From contig NZ_JAJNRQ010000003.1 in assembly GCF_021083645.1 (NCBI RefSeq), forward strand, positions 62,001 through 126,000: 64,000 nucleotides of DNA, read 5' to 3'. Under the pieces are notes generated by a model that was not told the origin of the DNA, made no database searches, and saw only the letters and a program-made list of their open reading frames with translations. The stretch comes from Schaalia sp. lx-260 (GTDB taxonomy: Bacteria > Actinomycetota > Actinomycetes > Actinomycetales > Actinomycetaceae). A program made the translations under genes and the position numbers. Numbering within the stretch: position 1 is the stretch's first letter; each line of letters starts with the position of its first letter. Of the stretch, positions 32,098 to 42,425 are shown piece by piece.

Positions 32098-33214
32098 GAG
32101 CAGGTACCTCCTGGAGGTTTTTTCGCCGTCTCCCCCGCAAAAACGGAAATTCGTAGAATGTTAAAAACACTGTGATTGCAAGAACAGGTAAGGCAACCAC
32201 AGCAACCTTATACACAGAAAAAACCAGTAAAGCGGCTGCTGGGAGCGCAATAATCGCAGTCCATAACCATAAAATGGCCACTACCTCACGGTGCCCGCGT
32301 CCCCTCGCTAATAATCGATCATGAAAATGTGAACGATCTGCATGGAAGGGACTACGCCCCTTGAGCATTCGCCGGATGGATGTTACTACCAGATCACCGA
32401 TTGGTATAAGGATGACAGAAATTGGCAAAATAATTGGTAACAAGCCAACGAATACTTGCCCATCTCCCAAAAGTGCAGGGTCAATTTGTCCTGTCACAAC
32501 AATACCTGCACCGCCGAGAAGCAAACCTAAAGTCTCAGCCCCGCCTCCCATCATGATGGATGAGGGATGGAAGTTGTACCACAAAAAGCCAACGCATACG
32601 CCCATTAAAATCACTACGGTCATCGAAGCAGTGGTCGCATAGGAAGGTGCTCCCATAATTCTGGTCAAAATATAGGAGTATATGAAGAAAGAGCCCGCAC
32701 CAATAGCAACGATTCCAGCTGCAAGACCATCAAGACCATCAATAAAGTTCACAGCGTTGATAATGCCGACGATAACAACAATTGTCAGAACTAAAGATAG
32801 ACGTGACGAACCGATTGTCAGGCCAAAAATCGGAAACGAAACAAGCTGTACGCCTCCAAGTCCCATAAGACCAGCAATAAGGACCTGCGCGGAAAGTTTT
32901 GCAACCCAATCCAGCTCTATCAGATCATCAACGACACCTAAAATACACATCGCCGCGGCTCCACCCATCAGGGCCCACGGGACTGTCGTTGCAAAAAGGG
33001 GAGTCATATAGGGAATTTTGCTGGCCAGGAGCATCGTGAGCAGCAACGCCAAAGTCATTGCGACCCCGCCAAGGCGTGGAATAGGGACAGATTGTACGTC
33101 GCGGTTACGTAGAGGCGGAAGAATCCCCCACCGCAGACAGCACCACCGCACCAAAGCAGTGAGGATCAGTGTTAAAGCGGCTGCGATGAGCGCTAAAAGG
33201 ATATAAACCTTCAT
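32084..33214 (-). CDS. Undecaprenyl-phosphate glycosyl-1-phosphate transferase, WecA/TagO family
   Basis: Polytopic membrane enzyme (376 residues, about eleven helices) that loads a sugar-1-phosphate onto the lipid carrier to start a cell-envelope glycan. The family motifs are visible: GVVDD in the aspartate-rich loop, NAVNFIDGLDGLA, and the histidine-rich loop ADRSHFHDRLL near residue 300. In many actinobacteria a gene of this type (rfe/wecA) precedes the atp operon, as here. Confidence 0.92.
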   Translation of the reverse strand: MKVYILLALIAAALTLILTALVRWCCLRWGILPPLRNRDVQSVPIPRLGGVAMTLALLLTMLLASKIPYMTPLFATTVPWALMGGAAAMCILGVVDDLIELDWVAKLSAQVLIAGLMGLGGVQLVSFPIFGLTIGSSRLSLVLTIVVIVGIINAVNFIDGLDGLAAGIVAIGAGSFFIYSYILTRIMGAPSYATTASMTVVILMGVCVGFLWYNFHPSSIMMGGGAETLGLLLGGAGIVVTGQIDPALLGDGQVFVGLLPIILPISVILIPIGDLVVTSIRRMLKGRSPFHADRSHFHDRLLARGRGHREVVAILWLWTAIIALPAAALLVFSVYKVAVVALPVLAITVFLTFYEFPFLRGRRRKNLQEVPAHDKS

Positions 33215-33262
33215 GCCGCTTTGTATCCTCCGTCCCTTTTCGTATCGTTGCTATTCACTGGA

Positions 33263-33889
33263 TCAGCCTTGTAGGACTTCCATAATCTGTTCTAAGGATA
33301 TGGCTCCTTCACGAATTGGACGAAATGTTTCTTCGGTCACGTCAAGGATTGTTGAGGGAATTGCTAAGCCAGATGGTCCACCGTCAATATATGTTGCTAC
33401 TTTTTCGCCAAAATACTCACAGGCACGGGTAATGGTAGTTGCAGGCTCTTGTCCTGTGAGATTTGCTGAAGTAACAGCAAGAGGACCTGTCACACGCAGT
33501 AAATCACACATCAGTGGCAAATCAGGCATACGCAAAGCGACGGTTCCGTGGGTTTGTCCCAAATTCCATCCAAGTTCCGGCTGCGCCTGCACGATCAAAG
33601 TTAAAGCACCCGGCCAAAAATTCTGTGCAAGGGTTATAGCAACATCAGTAACATTTGTACCTATCCGCTGCATATCACTTGGATCCGCTATGAGAACCGG
33701 AGGTGGCATATGATGGCCACGTCCTTTTGCAGCTAGTAGACGAGTCACCGCATGAGGATCATCGGCCCGGCATCCAATGCCATATACGGTATCTGTAGGG
33801 ATCACAATAAGTTCGCCCTGAGTAACTTCAGCAGCGATGCTGTCGCGCACATCTTCATCCCACTGTGCAGAAGAATCAATGATTCTCAT
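33263..33889 (-). CDS. tsaC: L-threonylcarbamoyladenylate synthase
   Basis: Sua5/YciO/YrdC-fold enzyme that makes the activated carbamoyl-threonine used for the t6A37 modification of ANN-decoding tRNAs. The 208-residue protein shows IPTDTVYGIGC, the AAKGRG segment, LRMPD and PLAVTSANLTG. It lacks the C-terminal Sua5 domain, as expected for the short form. It lies downstream of prmC, the common actinobacterial order prfA-prmC-tsaC-wecA. Confidence 0.94.
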   Translation of the reverse strand: MRIIDSSAQWDEDVRDSIAAEVTQGELIVIPTDTVYGIGCRADDPHAVTRLLAAKGRGHHMPPPVLIADPSDMQRIGTNVTDVAITLAQNFWPGALTLIVQAQPELGWNLGQTHGTVALRMPDLPLMCDLLRVTGPLAVTSANLTGQEPATTITRACEYFGEKVATYIDGGPSGLAIPSTILDVTEETFRPIREGAISLEQIMEVLQG

Positions 33890-34053
33890 TGCGATTGGTC
33901 CTCTCGTGAGGCTATCGTGTGTTTTTCACGTTTTATCTGTGTCGATGCACGTGTGGGTGCCAGCTTTGGCATGGTATCCACTGTCTGGATGCGTGTACCT
34001 AGCCAGCCAGGCCCTGTGCTGCTCATGCAAGTTTTCTTTTCCATAGTTTACAG

Positions 34054-34944
34054 TCATGGCTTACGCGCACAAAGATAACGGTCACGACCTGTGAGATCGA
34101 CACCCGTATGCACATCAATAAAACCACAGCTTCTCGCGCTCTCACGCATATCCTGTGCTTGGCTGGTGGCATGTTCGACGAAAAGAGCTCCACCAGATTT
34201 CAGTAGGTTCCATGCGCGGTGAATAATTCCTCGCGGCAGAACCATACCGTCTTCTCCTCCGCCGTATAGCGCTGTTGATGGATCGTAGAGTGCTTCTTTT
34301 TGCGTCACGGGTTCCCGTTCGGGGATGTATGGCGGATTGGAGATCAGTACATCTACTGTTCCGTCTATCTCGCGTAATACTTGAGGGTCTGTTGCATCAC
34401 CTTGGTGTAAGTGGATACGGTGCTCTAAGCAATATTTATGAATATTACGTGCAGCAGTGTCATAGGGCGTGGGCATGAGCTCAACAGCATAGACATGAGC
34501 GTGTTCTACTTCCGTTGCCAAGGCCAAAGCAATTGCACCTGAACCCGTACATAAGTCCACAACACGTATTTCATGCTCTGCGGATGAGTAACGGTGAGCT
34601 TCATCAATAGCAGCACCGGCAACAACCTCGGTTTCAGGACGGCAAATGAAAACTCCTGGCCGAGCGTACAGTTCGAGATTTCTAAACCACATACGACCGA
34701 TAATGTGTTGCAGTGGGATACGCGCACGACGCTGATGCACACCGGAACGAAAACGTTCTGCCGTATGGGGGGAAAGGATTTGCGGTGCTGTCCACAAATT
34801 ATCGGTCCCTAAAGCCCATTCCATGAGGATTGAGGCTTCACGCGCTGGTTGTGCCCCCTCAATAGATGTGAGCTGTTGTCGTGCCCATTGCATAAGTTCT
34901 CGCATAGGCACACTATGTCCGGTCGAAAATGACCTGTCATTCAC
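34054..34944 (-). CDS. prmC: Release factor glutamine methyltransferase PrmC/HemK
   Basis: SAM-dependent enzyme that methylates the glutamine of the GGQ motif in release factors. The catalytic NPPY is present in ISNPPYIPE, the SAM-binding segment is [16 protein letters not shown], and the N-terminal helical domain that docks the release factor precedes it. The length of 296 residues is normal. The ATGA overlap with prfA couples it to its own substrate. Confidence 0.95.
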   Translation of the reverse strand: MNDRSFSTGHSVPMRELMQWARQQLTSIEGAQPAREASILMEWALGTDNLWTAPQILSPHTAERFRSGVHQRRARIPLQHIIGRMWFRNLELYARPGVFICRPETEVVAGAAIDEAHRYSSAEHEIRVVDLCTGSGAIALALATEVEHAHVYAVELMPTPYDTAARNIHKYCLEHRIHLHQGDATDPQVLREIDGTVDVLISNPPYIPEREPVTQKEALYDPSTALYGGGEDGMVLPRGIIHRAWNLLKSGGALFVEHATSQAQDMRESARSCGFIDVHTGVDLTGRDRYLCARKP

Positions 34945-36047
34945 TGGACGTGGTCCTGTTGAAGTCGCGCAGCTTCATCTGCTTCGATAGCTGAGGCAAT
35001 GACTGGCCCTAAAGCACCTTCAAGTACGTGGTCAAGATTATGCGCTTTGAAACCTGTGCGGTGGTCAGCTATACGATTTTCAGGGAAATTGTACGTACGG
35101 ATACGTTCAGAACGATCAACTGTACGTACTTGGCTGAGGCGTTGGGCGCTGTTTTCTGCTTCACGTTTTGCTCGTGCTTCAGCAGCTAAACGAGAGGCTA
35201 AAACGCGCAAGGCTGCCTCTTTGTTTTGTAACTGCGATTTCTCGTTCTGCATGGATACCACAATGCCACTGGGAATATGGGTGATACGTACTGCAGAGTC
35301 AGTTGTATTCACGCTTTGCCCACCGGGTCCTGAGGAGCGGAAAACATCAATACGTAGATCATGAGGATCAATCTGGATTTCCTCGTCGTCTTCTACTTCC
35401 GGCATCACAAAAACGCCTACTGCACTCGTATGAATCCGACCTTGTGATTCAGTGACTGGGATACGTTGAACTCGATGCACACCGCCTTCATATTTCAGGT
35501 GTGCCCATACGCCTTCTTCTGGGGTTGGCGTTCCTTTCGCTCGGATAGCAAGTGTGATGTCTTTATATCCACCCAGCTCAGTGTGAGTAGCGGAAAGTTC
35601 AGTAACGGTCCATCCCTGCGTTGCGGCATATCGCGCGTACATACGTGCTAAATCTGAAGCAAATAGTGCTGATTCTTCACCGCCTTCACCAGCTTTTACT
35701 TCAAGAATTACATCAAGTGCGTCATCTGGATCACGGGGGGCAAGGACGTCAATAATCGCTGCTTTTGCTTTATCCGCGGCTTCACGTAGTTCTGGTAGTT
35801 CTTCTGCGAAAGATTCGTCTTCTGCGACAAGTTCTTCGGCGGCATTGAGGTCGGCGAGGGCCGCGCAATAGCGGTCATAGGTGCTTTTGACACGTGAGAG
35901 TTCAGCAAAACGCCGTCCGACTTTACGTAACATTCCAGAATCTGAAAGTACTGCAGGATCTGACATTTGCGCTTCGACTTGAGCGTATTCTTCCAGCAGC
36001 GGTTCCAGTGCTGTAAAAGTACTTTCTGGTGTAGGTGTTGCTGGCAT
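34941..36047 (-). CDS. prfA: Peptide chain release factor 1
   Basis: Recognises UAA and UAG and triggers peptide release. The 368-residue protein has the GGQ motif in [11 protein letters not shown]. The anticodon-like loop region lies just upstream of it, in the [12 protein letters not shown] segment and its surroundings. Upstream of the ATG is GAGGAG. It is followed directly by prmC. Confidence 0.96.
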   Translation of the reverse strand: MPATPTPESTFTALEPLLEEYAQVEAQMSDPAVLSDSGMLRKVGRRFAELSRVKSTYDRYCAALADLNAAEELVAEDESFAEELPELREAADKAKAAIIDVLAPRDPDDALDVILEVKAGEGGEESALFASDLARMYARYAATQGWTVTELSATHTELGGYKDITLAIRAKGTPTPEEGVWAHLKYEGGVHRVQRIPVTESQGRIHTSAVGVFVMPEVEDDEEIQIDPHDLRIDVFRSSGPGGQSVNTTDSAVRITHIPSGIVVSMQNEKSQLQNKEAALRVLASRLAAEARAKREAENSAQRLSQVRTVDRSERIRTYNFPENRIADHRTGFKAHNLDHVLEGALGPVIASAIEADEAARLQQDHVQ

Positions 36048-36307
36048 AGGAATGATGTCTCCTCAGGCAAAAACAAGTTGGGAAGGAAAAGTGCCGTCAT
36101 ACAATTATGCCGCTTGCAAGTAAGCTGCAGGTAGTTTTTCTTTATTTCATGCGGCCCGTATGGTCTACAGATATTTTCGCAGTCTCATCAGGTTATAGGG
36201 ATCGCAGTGTTTTATCACGACTCATTATTCCCTTGCGAAAGGTTATGCTGTCTTGTTCTGGCTAGAGAACTCACAGATAAAGAATCATGATGCATAGGCT
36301 TATGCGC

Positions 36308-36344
36308 AGCGGTGCCGGTAACCGTAGTGGTTACCGGCACCGCT
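36308..36344 (-). terminator. Terminator after rpmE
   Basis: Perfect 16-base-pair hairpin (arms 36308-36323 and 36329-36344, five-base loop) starting seven bases after the rpmE stop. There is no U-run on the minus strand, but the stem is very strong. Confidence 0.8.
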
Positions 36345-36351
36345 GATAAAG

Positions 36352-36573
36352 TCACTTACTGGGGCGCACACGCTTGCCGTAGCGAGCCTCGAAGCGTGCC
36401 ACACGACCGCCTGTATCGAGGATCTTTTGCTTACCGGTATAGAAAGGATGGCAAGCTGAGCACACGTCCACGCGCATTTCACCTGAGGTGATGGTGGAAC
36501 GGGTAAGGAAAGAGTTACCGCATGTGCAGGTAACGGTTGTCTCAACGTATTCAGGGTGAATGCCCTGTTTCAT
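36352..36573 (-). CDS. rpmE: 50S ribosomal protein L31, zinc-binding form
   Basis: A 73-residue ribosomal protein with CTCG near residue 16 and CSAC near residue 38, the C+ form that holds zinc. The start and the HPEY and HPFYTG segments are typical. AAGGAG precedes the ATG. It lies between rho and prfA, as in most actinobacteria. Confidence 0.96.
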   Translation of the reverse strand: MKQGIHPEYVETTVTCTCGNSFLTRSTITSGEMRVDVCSACHPFYTGKQKILDTGGRVARFEARYGKRVRPSK

Positions 36574-36735
36574 GGTGTTCTCCTTAAGGAATTCGAGGAT
36601 GCCGGGTCCCCAAGGACTTTACCAAGAGGTGAACCGGAACCAGTTGATATTGTGCCACTCTTGAGCCGTCAGGTCCACAGAGAAAGGCATCATGCGCAGT
36701 GAAACGTAACACCGACATACAGTCTAAAAGTGGTG

Positions 36736-36778
36736 AGCTTGTGAGGTTCTCGATTTTTTTCGGGATACCTCACAAGCT
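36736..36778 (-). terminator. Terminator after rho
   Basis: Eleven-base perfect arms AGCTTGTGAGG (36736-36746) and CCTCACAAGCT (36768-36778). Read on the minus strand it is followed by CACCACTTTT, and it lies about 30 bases after the rho stop. Confidence 0.8.
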
Positions 36779-36810
36779 TTCGCACGTATTTTCTTACTTC
36801 AGCCTAGGCT

Positions 36811-38538
36811 TTAGTCAACTGTCGGTGTTGTTTTTTGCACAAGCATCAAAAACTCTGCATTTGACTGAGTTTCTTTGAGCTTTTCAAGGATGATTTCCAA
36901 AGCGCTCTGCTGGTCAAGTGTGCCCAAAACGCGACGAAGTTTCCACATAATGCGGAGTTCTTCGGGTCGGAAAAGAACTTCTTCGCGTCGTGTACCTGAA
37001 GCATTCACATCAATTGCAGGGAAGATACGACGATCAGCCAGTTGACGTGAAAGCCGGAGTTCCATATTACCAGTGCCCTTAAATTCCTCGAAGATGACTT
37101 CATCCATCTTGGAGCCGGTTTCCACCAAAGCAGAGGCGATAATCGTTAATGAGCCGCCTTCTTTGAGGTTACGAGCTGCGCCGAAGAATTTCTTTGGTGG
37201 GTACAGTGCTGAGGCGTCCACGCCACCGGAAAGAATACGGCCCGAGGCTGGGGCTGCCAGGTTGTAGGCGCGTGAGAGTCTGGTCAGTGAGTCCAAAAGA
37301 ACCACAACGTCTTGTCCGAGTTCTACCAGTCGTTTTGCGCGTTCAATTGCAAGTTCAGCAACAATTGTGTGATCTGCTGCGGGTCGATCGAAGGTGGAGG
37401 CAATCACCTCACCTTTAACGATTGAGCGCATATCGGTCACTTCTTCTGGGCGTTCATCAACCAAAACAACCATGAGGTGTACTTCAGGGTTATTCACTTC
37501 GATTGCTTTGGCGATTTGTTGAATCACCATGGTCTTACCTGCTTTAGGCGGGGAAACGATAAGACCGCGCTGTCCCTTACCAATTGGAGCAACTAAATCA
37601 ATAACACGCGGTGTGAAAGCCTTAGCGGAGGTTTCCATTCGCAGTTGCTCATTGGGATATAAAGGAGTGAGCTTACCGAATTCACGTCGAGCTGCAGCTT
37701 CTTCTGTGGTCATGCCGTTGACAGCATCAACTCGCACCAGAGCATTGTATTTTTGACGTTGACGTTCACCTTCGCGTGGCTGACGTACTGCACCGACAAC
37801 TGCGTCGCCTGCACGCAGACCCCAACGGCGCACATTACCCAATGTGACATATACATCATTTGGGCCAGGTAAGTACCCGGATGTACGAACAAAAGCATGG
37901 TTTTCTTGTATGTCAAGAATACCGGCAATAGGCGCTAAAACGTCGTCTTCACGTAATTGGAATTCCATGTTGTCACGGGGACGCTCACGCCGATCAGTTC
38001 GATCGCGGTTATCGCGGCGCTCGGTCCGATCAGTACGCTCTCGGCCGCGACGACGATCCCGGCCGCGACGACGACCACGGTTTTCTGTATCGTCCCCTTC
38101 AGGAAATTCAATAGAGTCAAGGCTGCGCTGGGTTTTTTCTTCCAGCTCAGGAAGCTGCTCGCCGCCGTCATCTTCATGGGATACGCGAGCCGGAAGATCC
38201 AAAGTAATATGTGCTGGCTCGGCGGATTCTGTGGAAACTACGCGACGGCGACGGCCTTTACGGACCGATTGTTCTGATCCAGTTTTTTCCTCTACTTGAG
38301 GAAGGTCAAGAACCGGTTCGGCCTCAGGCATCGAAACCGCGCGACGCGGCCGACGTGCAACAGGCTTTTCAGAGGGGGCACGTGTTTCTTGTGCTGCCGC
38401 AAGTGCAGCAACGAGCTCACCTTTACGCAGAGTGGAAACACCTTTAAGTCCCATACGGGATGCGAGTGCTTTTAATTCTGACAGTTTGAGGGCCTGCAGG
38501 TCTTTTCCAGTCACTGCGGCGCTTGTGTCATTGCTCAA
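36811..38538 (-). CDS. rho: Transcription termination factor Rho
   Basis: Hexameric RNA helicase that ends transcription. The 575-residue protein has the Rho_N SAP-like domain ([12 protein letters not shown]). A long Arg/Asp/Glu-rich insertion lies at about residues 150-190 and is built from repeats such as [11 protein letters not shown]. The RNA-binding cold-shock domain comes next, and the ATPase has Walker A in PPKAGKT and Walker B in [16 protein letters not shown]. The insertion is typical of high-GC Gram positives and probably adds RNA contacts. The low-complexity stretch gives several long spurious antisense frames. Confidence 0.97.
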   Translation of the reverse strand: MSNDTSAAVTGKDLQALKLSELKALASRMGLKGVSTLRKGELVAALAAAQETRAPSEKPVARRPRRAVSMPEAEPVLDLPQVEEKTGSEQSVRKGRRRRVVSTESAEPAHITLDLPARVSHEDDGGEQLPELEEKTQRSLDSIEFPEGDDTENRGRRRGRDRRRGRERTDRTERRDNRDRTDRRERPRDNMEFQLREDDVLAPIAGILDIQENHAFVRTSGYLPGPNDVYVTLGNVRRWGLRAGDAVVGAVRQPREGERQRQKYNALVRVDAVNGMTTEEAAARREFGKLTPLYPNEQLRMETSAKAFTPRVIDLVAPIGKGQRGLIVSPPKAGKTMVIQQIAKAIEVNNPEVHLMVVLVDERPEEVTDMRSIVKGEVIASTFDRPAADHTIVAELAIERAKRLVELGQDVVVLLDSLTRLSRAYNLAAPASGRILSGGVDASALYPPKKFFGAARNLKEGGSLTIIASALVETGSKMDEVIFEEFKGTGNMELRLSRQLADRRIFPAIDVNASGTRREEVLFRPEELRIMWKLRRVLGTLDQQSALEIILEKLKETQSNAEFLMLVQKTTPTVD

Positions 38539-39018
38539 GGATTAATCCTCATCTGGATATGCCCCGTTCAGGGGAATGTGGGAGCTTCTACACTCACGCA
38601 CTGTGAGAATAGTAAGCCAAGAATGTAATGAAATCAGGTCACCTTGAATTACCGACAATCGGCAAGGTCACGTTCGACCTGTATGTCCACATATTAGCAA
38701 CAATAACCCCCTTGTTGTCCACATCGACAAAAAGAAGGTTTTTATGCACTACAGCACACATTCATCGCATGTGACTAATAATGTGCAATATCTTTACATA
38801 AGGCATACTTTAACGAAAGACATTTTTCAAAAATCTGACTTTATACCTTAATATATCTAAATATTCTAAAATTACACACGAGGTTTACTTGCATAAATCT
38901 TTACTTTAGATCTTTTTCTTCAACCATATTCAACTGATACTCATGCGGTGGCTTCGCATAAACAAAACCACCGCATGCGAGTGTAATGAAATAAAAATCC
39001 CTCAGGATTCTTCCTCAC
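38539..39018. other. Intergenic region between the LAETG protein gene and rho
   Basis: About 480 bases, markedly AT-rich between 38760 and 38930, with no convincing gene. The part nearest 38539 should contain the rho promoter and leader. A nested hairpin lies at 38641-38668 (ACCTTG with CAAGGT outside, CCGA-CAA-TCGG inside), which could be a leader structure. The terminator of the LAETG protein gene lies at the other end. Confidence 0.5.
38942..38977 (-). terminator. Terminator after the LAETG surface protein
   Basis: Perfect ten-base arms CATGCGGTGG (38942-38951) and CCACCGCATG (38968-38977) with a 16-base loop, about 40 bases after the gene end. Confidence 0.7.
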
Positions 39019-39609
39019 TCATCGAATGTATGAACGACGTGCAACTACCATAGCTCCGCCGAGAGCTAAAATAGCCACTGCACCGCCGATAACTCCTGCA
39101 GCCACACCGGTTTCCGCGAGCTTACCGCCCTTTCCTTCTTGTTCGGGAGCTTGCATGGGTTCAGACTGAGCTTCGTCGCTTTCAGTTGCTTCATCTTCTG
39201 CACTCATCAAAGATTCACGGTAAGCAGCATCAGAATTAAGGCCATAACCGTCCTGATCGTTCATAGACGGACCTGAATCCCAGTTTGCTTCAATGTCATG
39301 CTCAGCGCGGTAAGCAGCATCAGAGTCAGCACCGTAGCCATCTTGGTCATTTACAGAAGGACCTGAACTGAATTCTTCCTCAGCGGATGAGTGTGTTGCT
39401 TCGGCATCAGATGCCCTGCCATAACCATCCTGGTCATTCATAGAAGAACCTGAATCAAAATCCTCAGGTGCTGGAGGCTGTACTTCTTCCGCAGCTTCTG
39501 GTCCCGGTGCAGGTGGCTCGCCATCAGCGAAAGCGGGCAAAGTAAAAACTCCCAGCGCAAGAGCAGCGCCAGCAGCTAAAGCTGCTGATGAGCGTTTCAG
39601 TTGTTTCAT
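39019..39609 (-). CDS. Cell-wall-anchored acidic repeat protein with LAETG sorting signal
   Basis: A 196-residue surface protein. A signal peptide ends at about residue 28 (AFA before DGEPP). The mature part is Pro/Glu/Ser-rich and holds three copies of a 14-residue repeat at about 51-64, 80-93 and 110-123, with consensus (F/W)xSG(P/S)S(M/V)NDQDGYG. Two copies are followed by a SDAAYR segment, and the copies are about 30 residues apart. The C-terminus has LAETG at 164-168, a hydrophobic helix and the basic tail RRSYIR, a complete sortase sorting signal. LAxTG is the preference known for class E sortases of actinobacteria. The Asp-rich NDQDGYG could bind calcium, which is inference. I do not recognise the repeat. 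GGAAATG precedes the ATG, and the upstream region carries a G10 tract. Confidence 0.85.
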   Translation of the reverse strand: MKQLKRSSAALAAGAALALGVFTLPAFADGEPPAPGPEAAEEVQPPAPEDFDSGSSMNDQDGYGRASDAEATHSSAEEEFSSGPSVNDQDGYGADSDAAYRAEHDIEANWDSGPSMNDQDGYGLNSDAAYRESLMSAEDEATESDEAQSEPMQAPEQEGKGGKLAETGVAAGVIGGAVAILALGGAMVVARRSYIR

Positions 39610-39678
39610 GTCATTTCCTAGCTTCGATCTATGTACATACGCACAGTGGTAAAGGGAAGCGCAAAGCGCTCATCAATG

Positions 39679-39709
39679 ACGCTACCCCCCCCCCGACCGA
39701 TTTAGTCAA
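39679..39709 (-). promoter_or_regulatory. Candidate promoter with a ten-base G tract in the spacer
   Basis: On the minus strand a -35-like TTGACT (39709-39704) is followed by nine bases, ten consecutive Gs (39694-39685) and TAGCGT (39684-39679), a weak -10-like hexamer. The spacing is 19 at the present tract length and would be 17 with eight Gs. The site lies about 70-100 bases before the start of the LAETG protein. Homopolymers placed like this make promoters phase-variable in other bacteria. Here both the promoter and its variation are inferred. Confidence 0.45.
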
Positions 39710-40146
39710 GCCCTTCTTCTGACCAAAAATCAGCAAATCATTTCTTTTAATGAGTAAGGCAGGACACGAAAACTTCCTTATCGCATTCATCACTACTCAC
39801 CTTTGTCGAGTAGTGTTTGCGTGTTTTATCTGAATTTTTCACAGTTTATGCGCTTTGATTTATTCACGATCTACGCGGAGGAAATCACGCAGCACACGTT
39901 TATTGAGTGCTGCTTATAGGAAAATATTCAAAAATACAGATACGTCACAAATACATCACAATGACAAAATACGTGCGTTTTTACGAAAAACATACCTCGC
40001 ACCACATAGGCAAAGCGAAGTAAAGGAGTGCTTTTCTTCAAAGCCCTACCTTTTTATTTCATACGCGCACACTGGGGATGAACATCTCAAATTGTCAGCC
40101 CGCTGTTTGCAATACCCTCTTTTTATTACTGAGGCACACGCATCAA
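39710..40146. other. Intergenic region upstream of the LAETG gene and downstream of thrB
   Basis: About 440 bases with no gene I can support. An open plus-strand frame from 39855 runs into thrB and has a composition unlike a protein gene. No clear thrB terminator was found. Confidence 0.5.
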
Positions 40147-41112
40147 TTAACGTTCATGCGACGTGCTTTTCAGTTGCCCACGTGTCACCGTTAAACCACG
40201 ATGAGGAATACCTACATTCACCACATGCCACCCTGCTGCTCGCGCATCTGAGCAAATTTTTGCTGGCACTGATTCCAAAGAAATCACTGTCGGCCCAGCC
40301 CCAGAAACCACAGCCGCTATACCGGCTGCACGTAACCAATCCACAAGCGCCAAAGACGGTTCCATATTTGAGCGTCGTTGTTCTTGATGAAGTCGATCAT
40401 CTGTAGCAATCATCAACAATTCGTGGAAATCTGGTGACATACGCCCCCCACTTGCTGAGGCCACAAGATTTGTGCCTAAAAGAGCAGTTAAAAGCGCAGC
40501 GCGAGACACGTTATAGCTCGCATCCCCATGCGGCACTGTGGCGGGTAAAGCAGCGCGAGCACGTGATGTAGAAAGCTCAAAGTCTGGGATAAAGACCACC
40601 GGTTGTAGGCGCTGTGGCACGCCAACAGAAACCATACCCGGACGCCCATTTTCCATCCAAGCTATCGTGGCACCCCCGTAAAGCGCAGGCGCCACATTAT
40701 CAGGATGACCTTCTAATTCTGTTGCAATATCAAGCATATCCGCTTCGGTAAGTGCCTCTGGATCACCAACTAAAGCACGAGCAAGACCGCAACCCGCAAC
40801 AATCGCAGCAGCAGAAGAACCTAAACCTCTGCTGTGCGCAATCCTATTCATACACCGCATGCGGATACCCACCTGTGGCGCTCCCATACGATCAAGAGTA
40901 AAACGCAAAGCACGCACGATGAGGTTGTCTTCACCGGTTTCTACAGTGCCGGCACCTTCTCCTTCAATGACAACTTCTGTAGGACCTGATGTTGCATGAA
41001 CAGAAACGTCATCCCACACATCTAAGGCCATTCCCATACTGTCAAAACCTGGCCCCATATTCGCAGTTGTTGCAGGAACTTGAACTGCAACGAAATCATT
41101 GCGTAATTGCAT
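40147..41112 (-). CDS. thrB: Homoserine kinase
   Basis: GHMP-family kinase that phosphorylates homoserine on the way to threonine. The 321-residue protein has the N-terminal PATTANMGPGFDSMG, the ATP-binding HSRGLGSSAAAIVAG and the C-terminal SGAGPTV. The start lies five bases after the hom stop with GGAGAA ahead, so the two are one operon. No thrC follows in this window. Confidence 0.96.
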   Translation of the reverse strand: MQLRNDFVAVQVPATTANMGPGFDSMGMALDVWDDVSVHATSGPTEVVIEGEGAGTVETGEDNLIVRALRFTLDRMGAPQVGIRMRCMNRIAHSRGLGSSAAAIVAGCGLARALVGDPEALTEADMLDIATELEGHPDNVAPALYGGATIAWMENGRPGMVSVGVPQRLQPVVFIPDFELSTSRARAALPATVPHGDASYNVSRAALLTALLGTNLVASASGGRMSPDFHELLMIATDDRLHQEQRRSNMEPSLALVDWLRAAGIAAVVSGAGPTVISLESVPAKICSDARAAGWHVVNVGIPHRGLTVTRGQLKSTSHER

Positions 41113-41117
41113 GTGGA

Positions 41118-42425
41118 CTATTCTCCTTCAACACGTAATGTTGAAATTACTTGACGTACCGCGTCGCAGCATTTCAGATCATTGACCACAGCTCGTAAAT
41201 CTGATTCTTTTCCACTGTGAGTAACCAGAGTAATTGCCGTACATGCATCAGCAGAGTCATAGCGTTGATTCACCGACTGAATTGATACACCATAACGTGC
41301 GCACACGCCGGCAACTTCAGCAAGAACCCCCACACGATCTTCCACTTCAATACGCATGTGATAACGGGTATGAGCCAGACCAGGTTCAAGAATCGGTAAT
41401 TGCGCATACACAGATTCACGCGGCGCATGACCACCATAAGCACGATGATGAGCAGCCGCTACAAGATCAGACAAAACTGCTGAGGCTGTAGGAGCACCAC
41501 CGGCACCTTGCCCGTAAAACATCAAACGTCCTGCTGCTTCCCCATCAATCGCCACAGCATTAAAGGCCCCTGACACCGTTGACAACGGATTATCAGCACC
41601 AATAAGAGCAGGATGAACGCGAGCAATAATTCCTTCTGTTCCTTCTGCTGTCACATGGCGCTCAGCTATCGCAAGGAGTTTAATAACCTGTCCTGTTTCA
41701 CGTGCTTGTGCCATATCATCGGCAGTAATTGAGGTGATACCCTCCACAGCAACATCTTCAATACCGACGCGAGTATGGAAAGCCAAGGAAGCAAGAATTG
41801 CACATTTCGCTGCAGCGTCAAAGCCTTCCACATCGGCAGTTGGATCCGCTTCAGCGAAACCAAGTTTTTGTGCCTGTTCTAATGCCTGCTCATATGAAGC
41901 ACCCGTAGAATTCATCGCATCCAAAATGAAATTCGTTGTGCCATTAACAATGCCCATCACTTGAGTGATACGGTCCCCTGCAAGCGATTCTCGCAGACCA
42001 TAGACCACAGGAACTGCCCCGGCAACAGCGGCCTCGTAATACAAATCGGCACCATTGGCAGCAGCAGCCTCATACAGTTCAGGACCGTGAGCGGCAAGAA
42101 GCGCTTTATTGCCTGTCACCACTGAAATACCTTGATCCAGTGCGCGACGAACATATGTGCGCGCAGGTTCAATGCCGCCGATAAGTTCAACAACAATGTC
42201 ACGTCCATCAATTGCTTGGGCTGGATCTGTTGTTAAAAGAGCTGGATCAATAGTGACATCACGAGGAGCATCGAGGCGACGAACGAGGACTGATGCTACG
42301 CGCATACGAGCACCCGAACGTGCTGCAAGTTCTTCAGCTTGCTCCCCCAGTATGCGGATAACCTGCGATCCCACTGTTCCGGCGCCAAGGACAGCTACAT
42401 CCAGTACAGGTGAAGTCTCAGACAT
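41118..42425 (-). CDS. hom: Homoserine dehydrogenase
   Basis: Reduces aspartate semialdehyde to homoserine, the branch toward threonine and methionine. The 435-residue protein has an N-terminal Rossmann motif (VAVLGAGTVGSQV), the catalytic domain with GIVNGTTNFIL and EADPTADVEG, and a C-terminal ACT domain (RIEVEDRVGVLAEVAGVCARYG) for threonine feedback. The ATG at 42425 is chosen for GGAGGAAAACG before it. A frame six codons longer lacks such a site. Confidence 0.96.
   Translation of the reverse strand: MSETSPVLDVAVLGAGTVGSQVIRILGEQAEELAARSGARMRVASVLVRRLDAPRDVTIDPALLTTDPAQAIDGRDIVVELIGGIEPARTYVRRALDQGISVVTGNKALLAAHGPELYEAAAANGADLYYEAAVAGAVPVVYGLRESLAGDRITQVMGIVNGTTNFILDAMNSTGASYEQALEQAQKLGFAEADPTADVEGFDAAAKCAILASLAFHTRVGIEDVAVEGITSITADDMAQARETGQVIKLLAIAERHVTAEGTEGIIARVHPALIGADNPLSTVSGAFNAVAIDGEAAGRLMFYGQGAGGAPTASAVLSDLVAAAHHRAYGGHAPRESVYAQLPILEPGLAHTRYHMRIEVEDRVGVLAEVAGVCARYGVSIQSVNQRYDSADACTAITLVTHSGKESDLRAVVNDLKCCDAVRQVISTLRVEGE

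Noticed and set aside
37844-38299. Arg/Ser-rich open frames antisense to rho
   Set aside because: They mirror the Arg/Asp/Glu-rich insertion of Rho and have no support of their own.
39855-40406. Long plus-strand open frame
   Set aside because: It runs into thrB in antisense, has no ribosome site and its composition is unlike neighbouring proteins.
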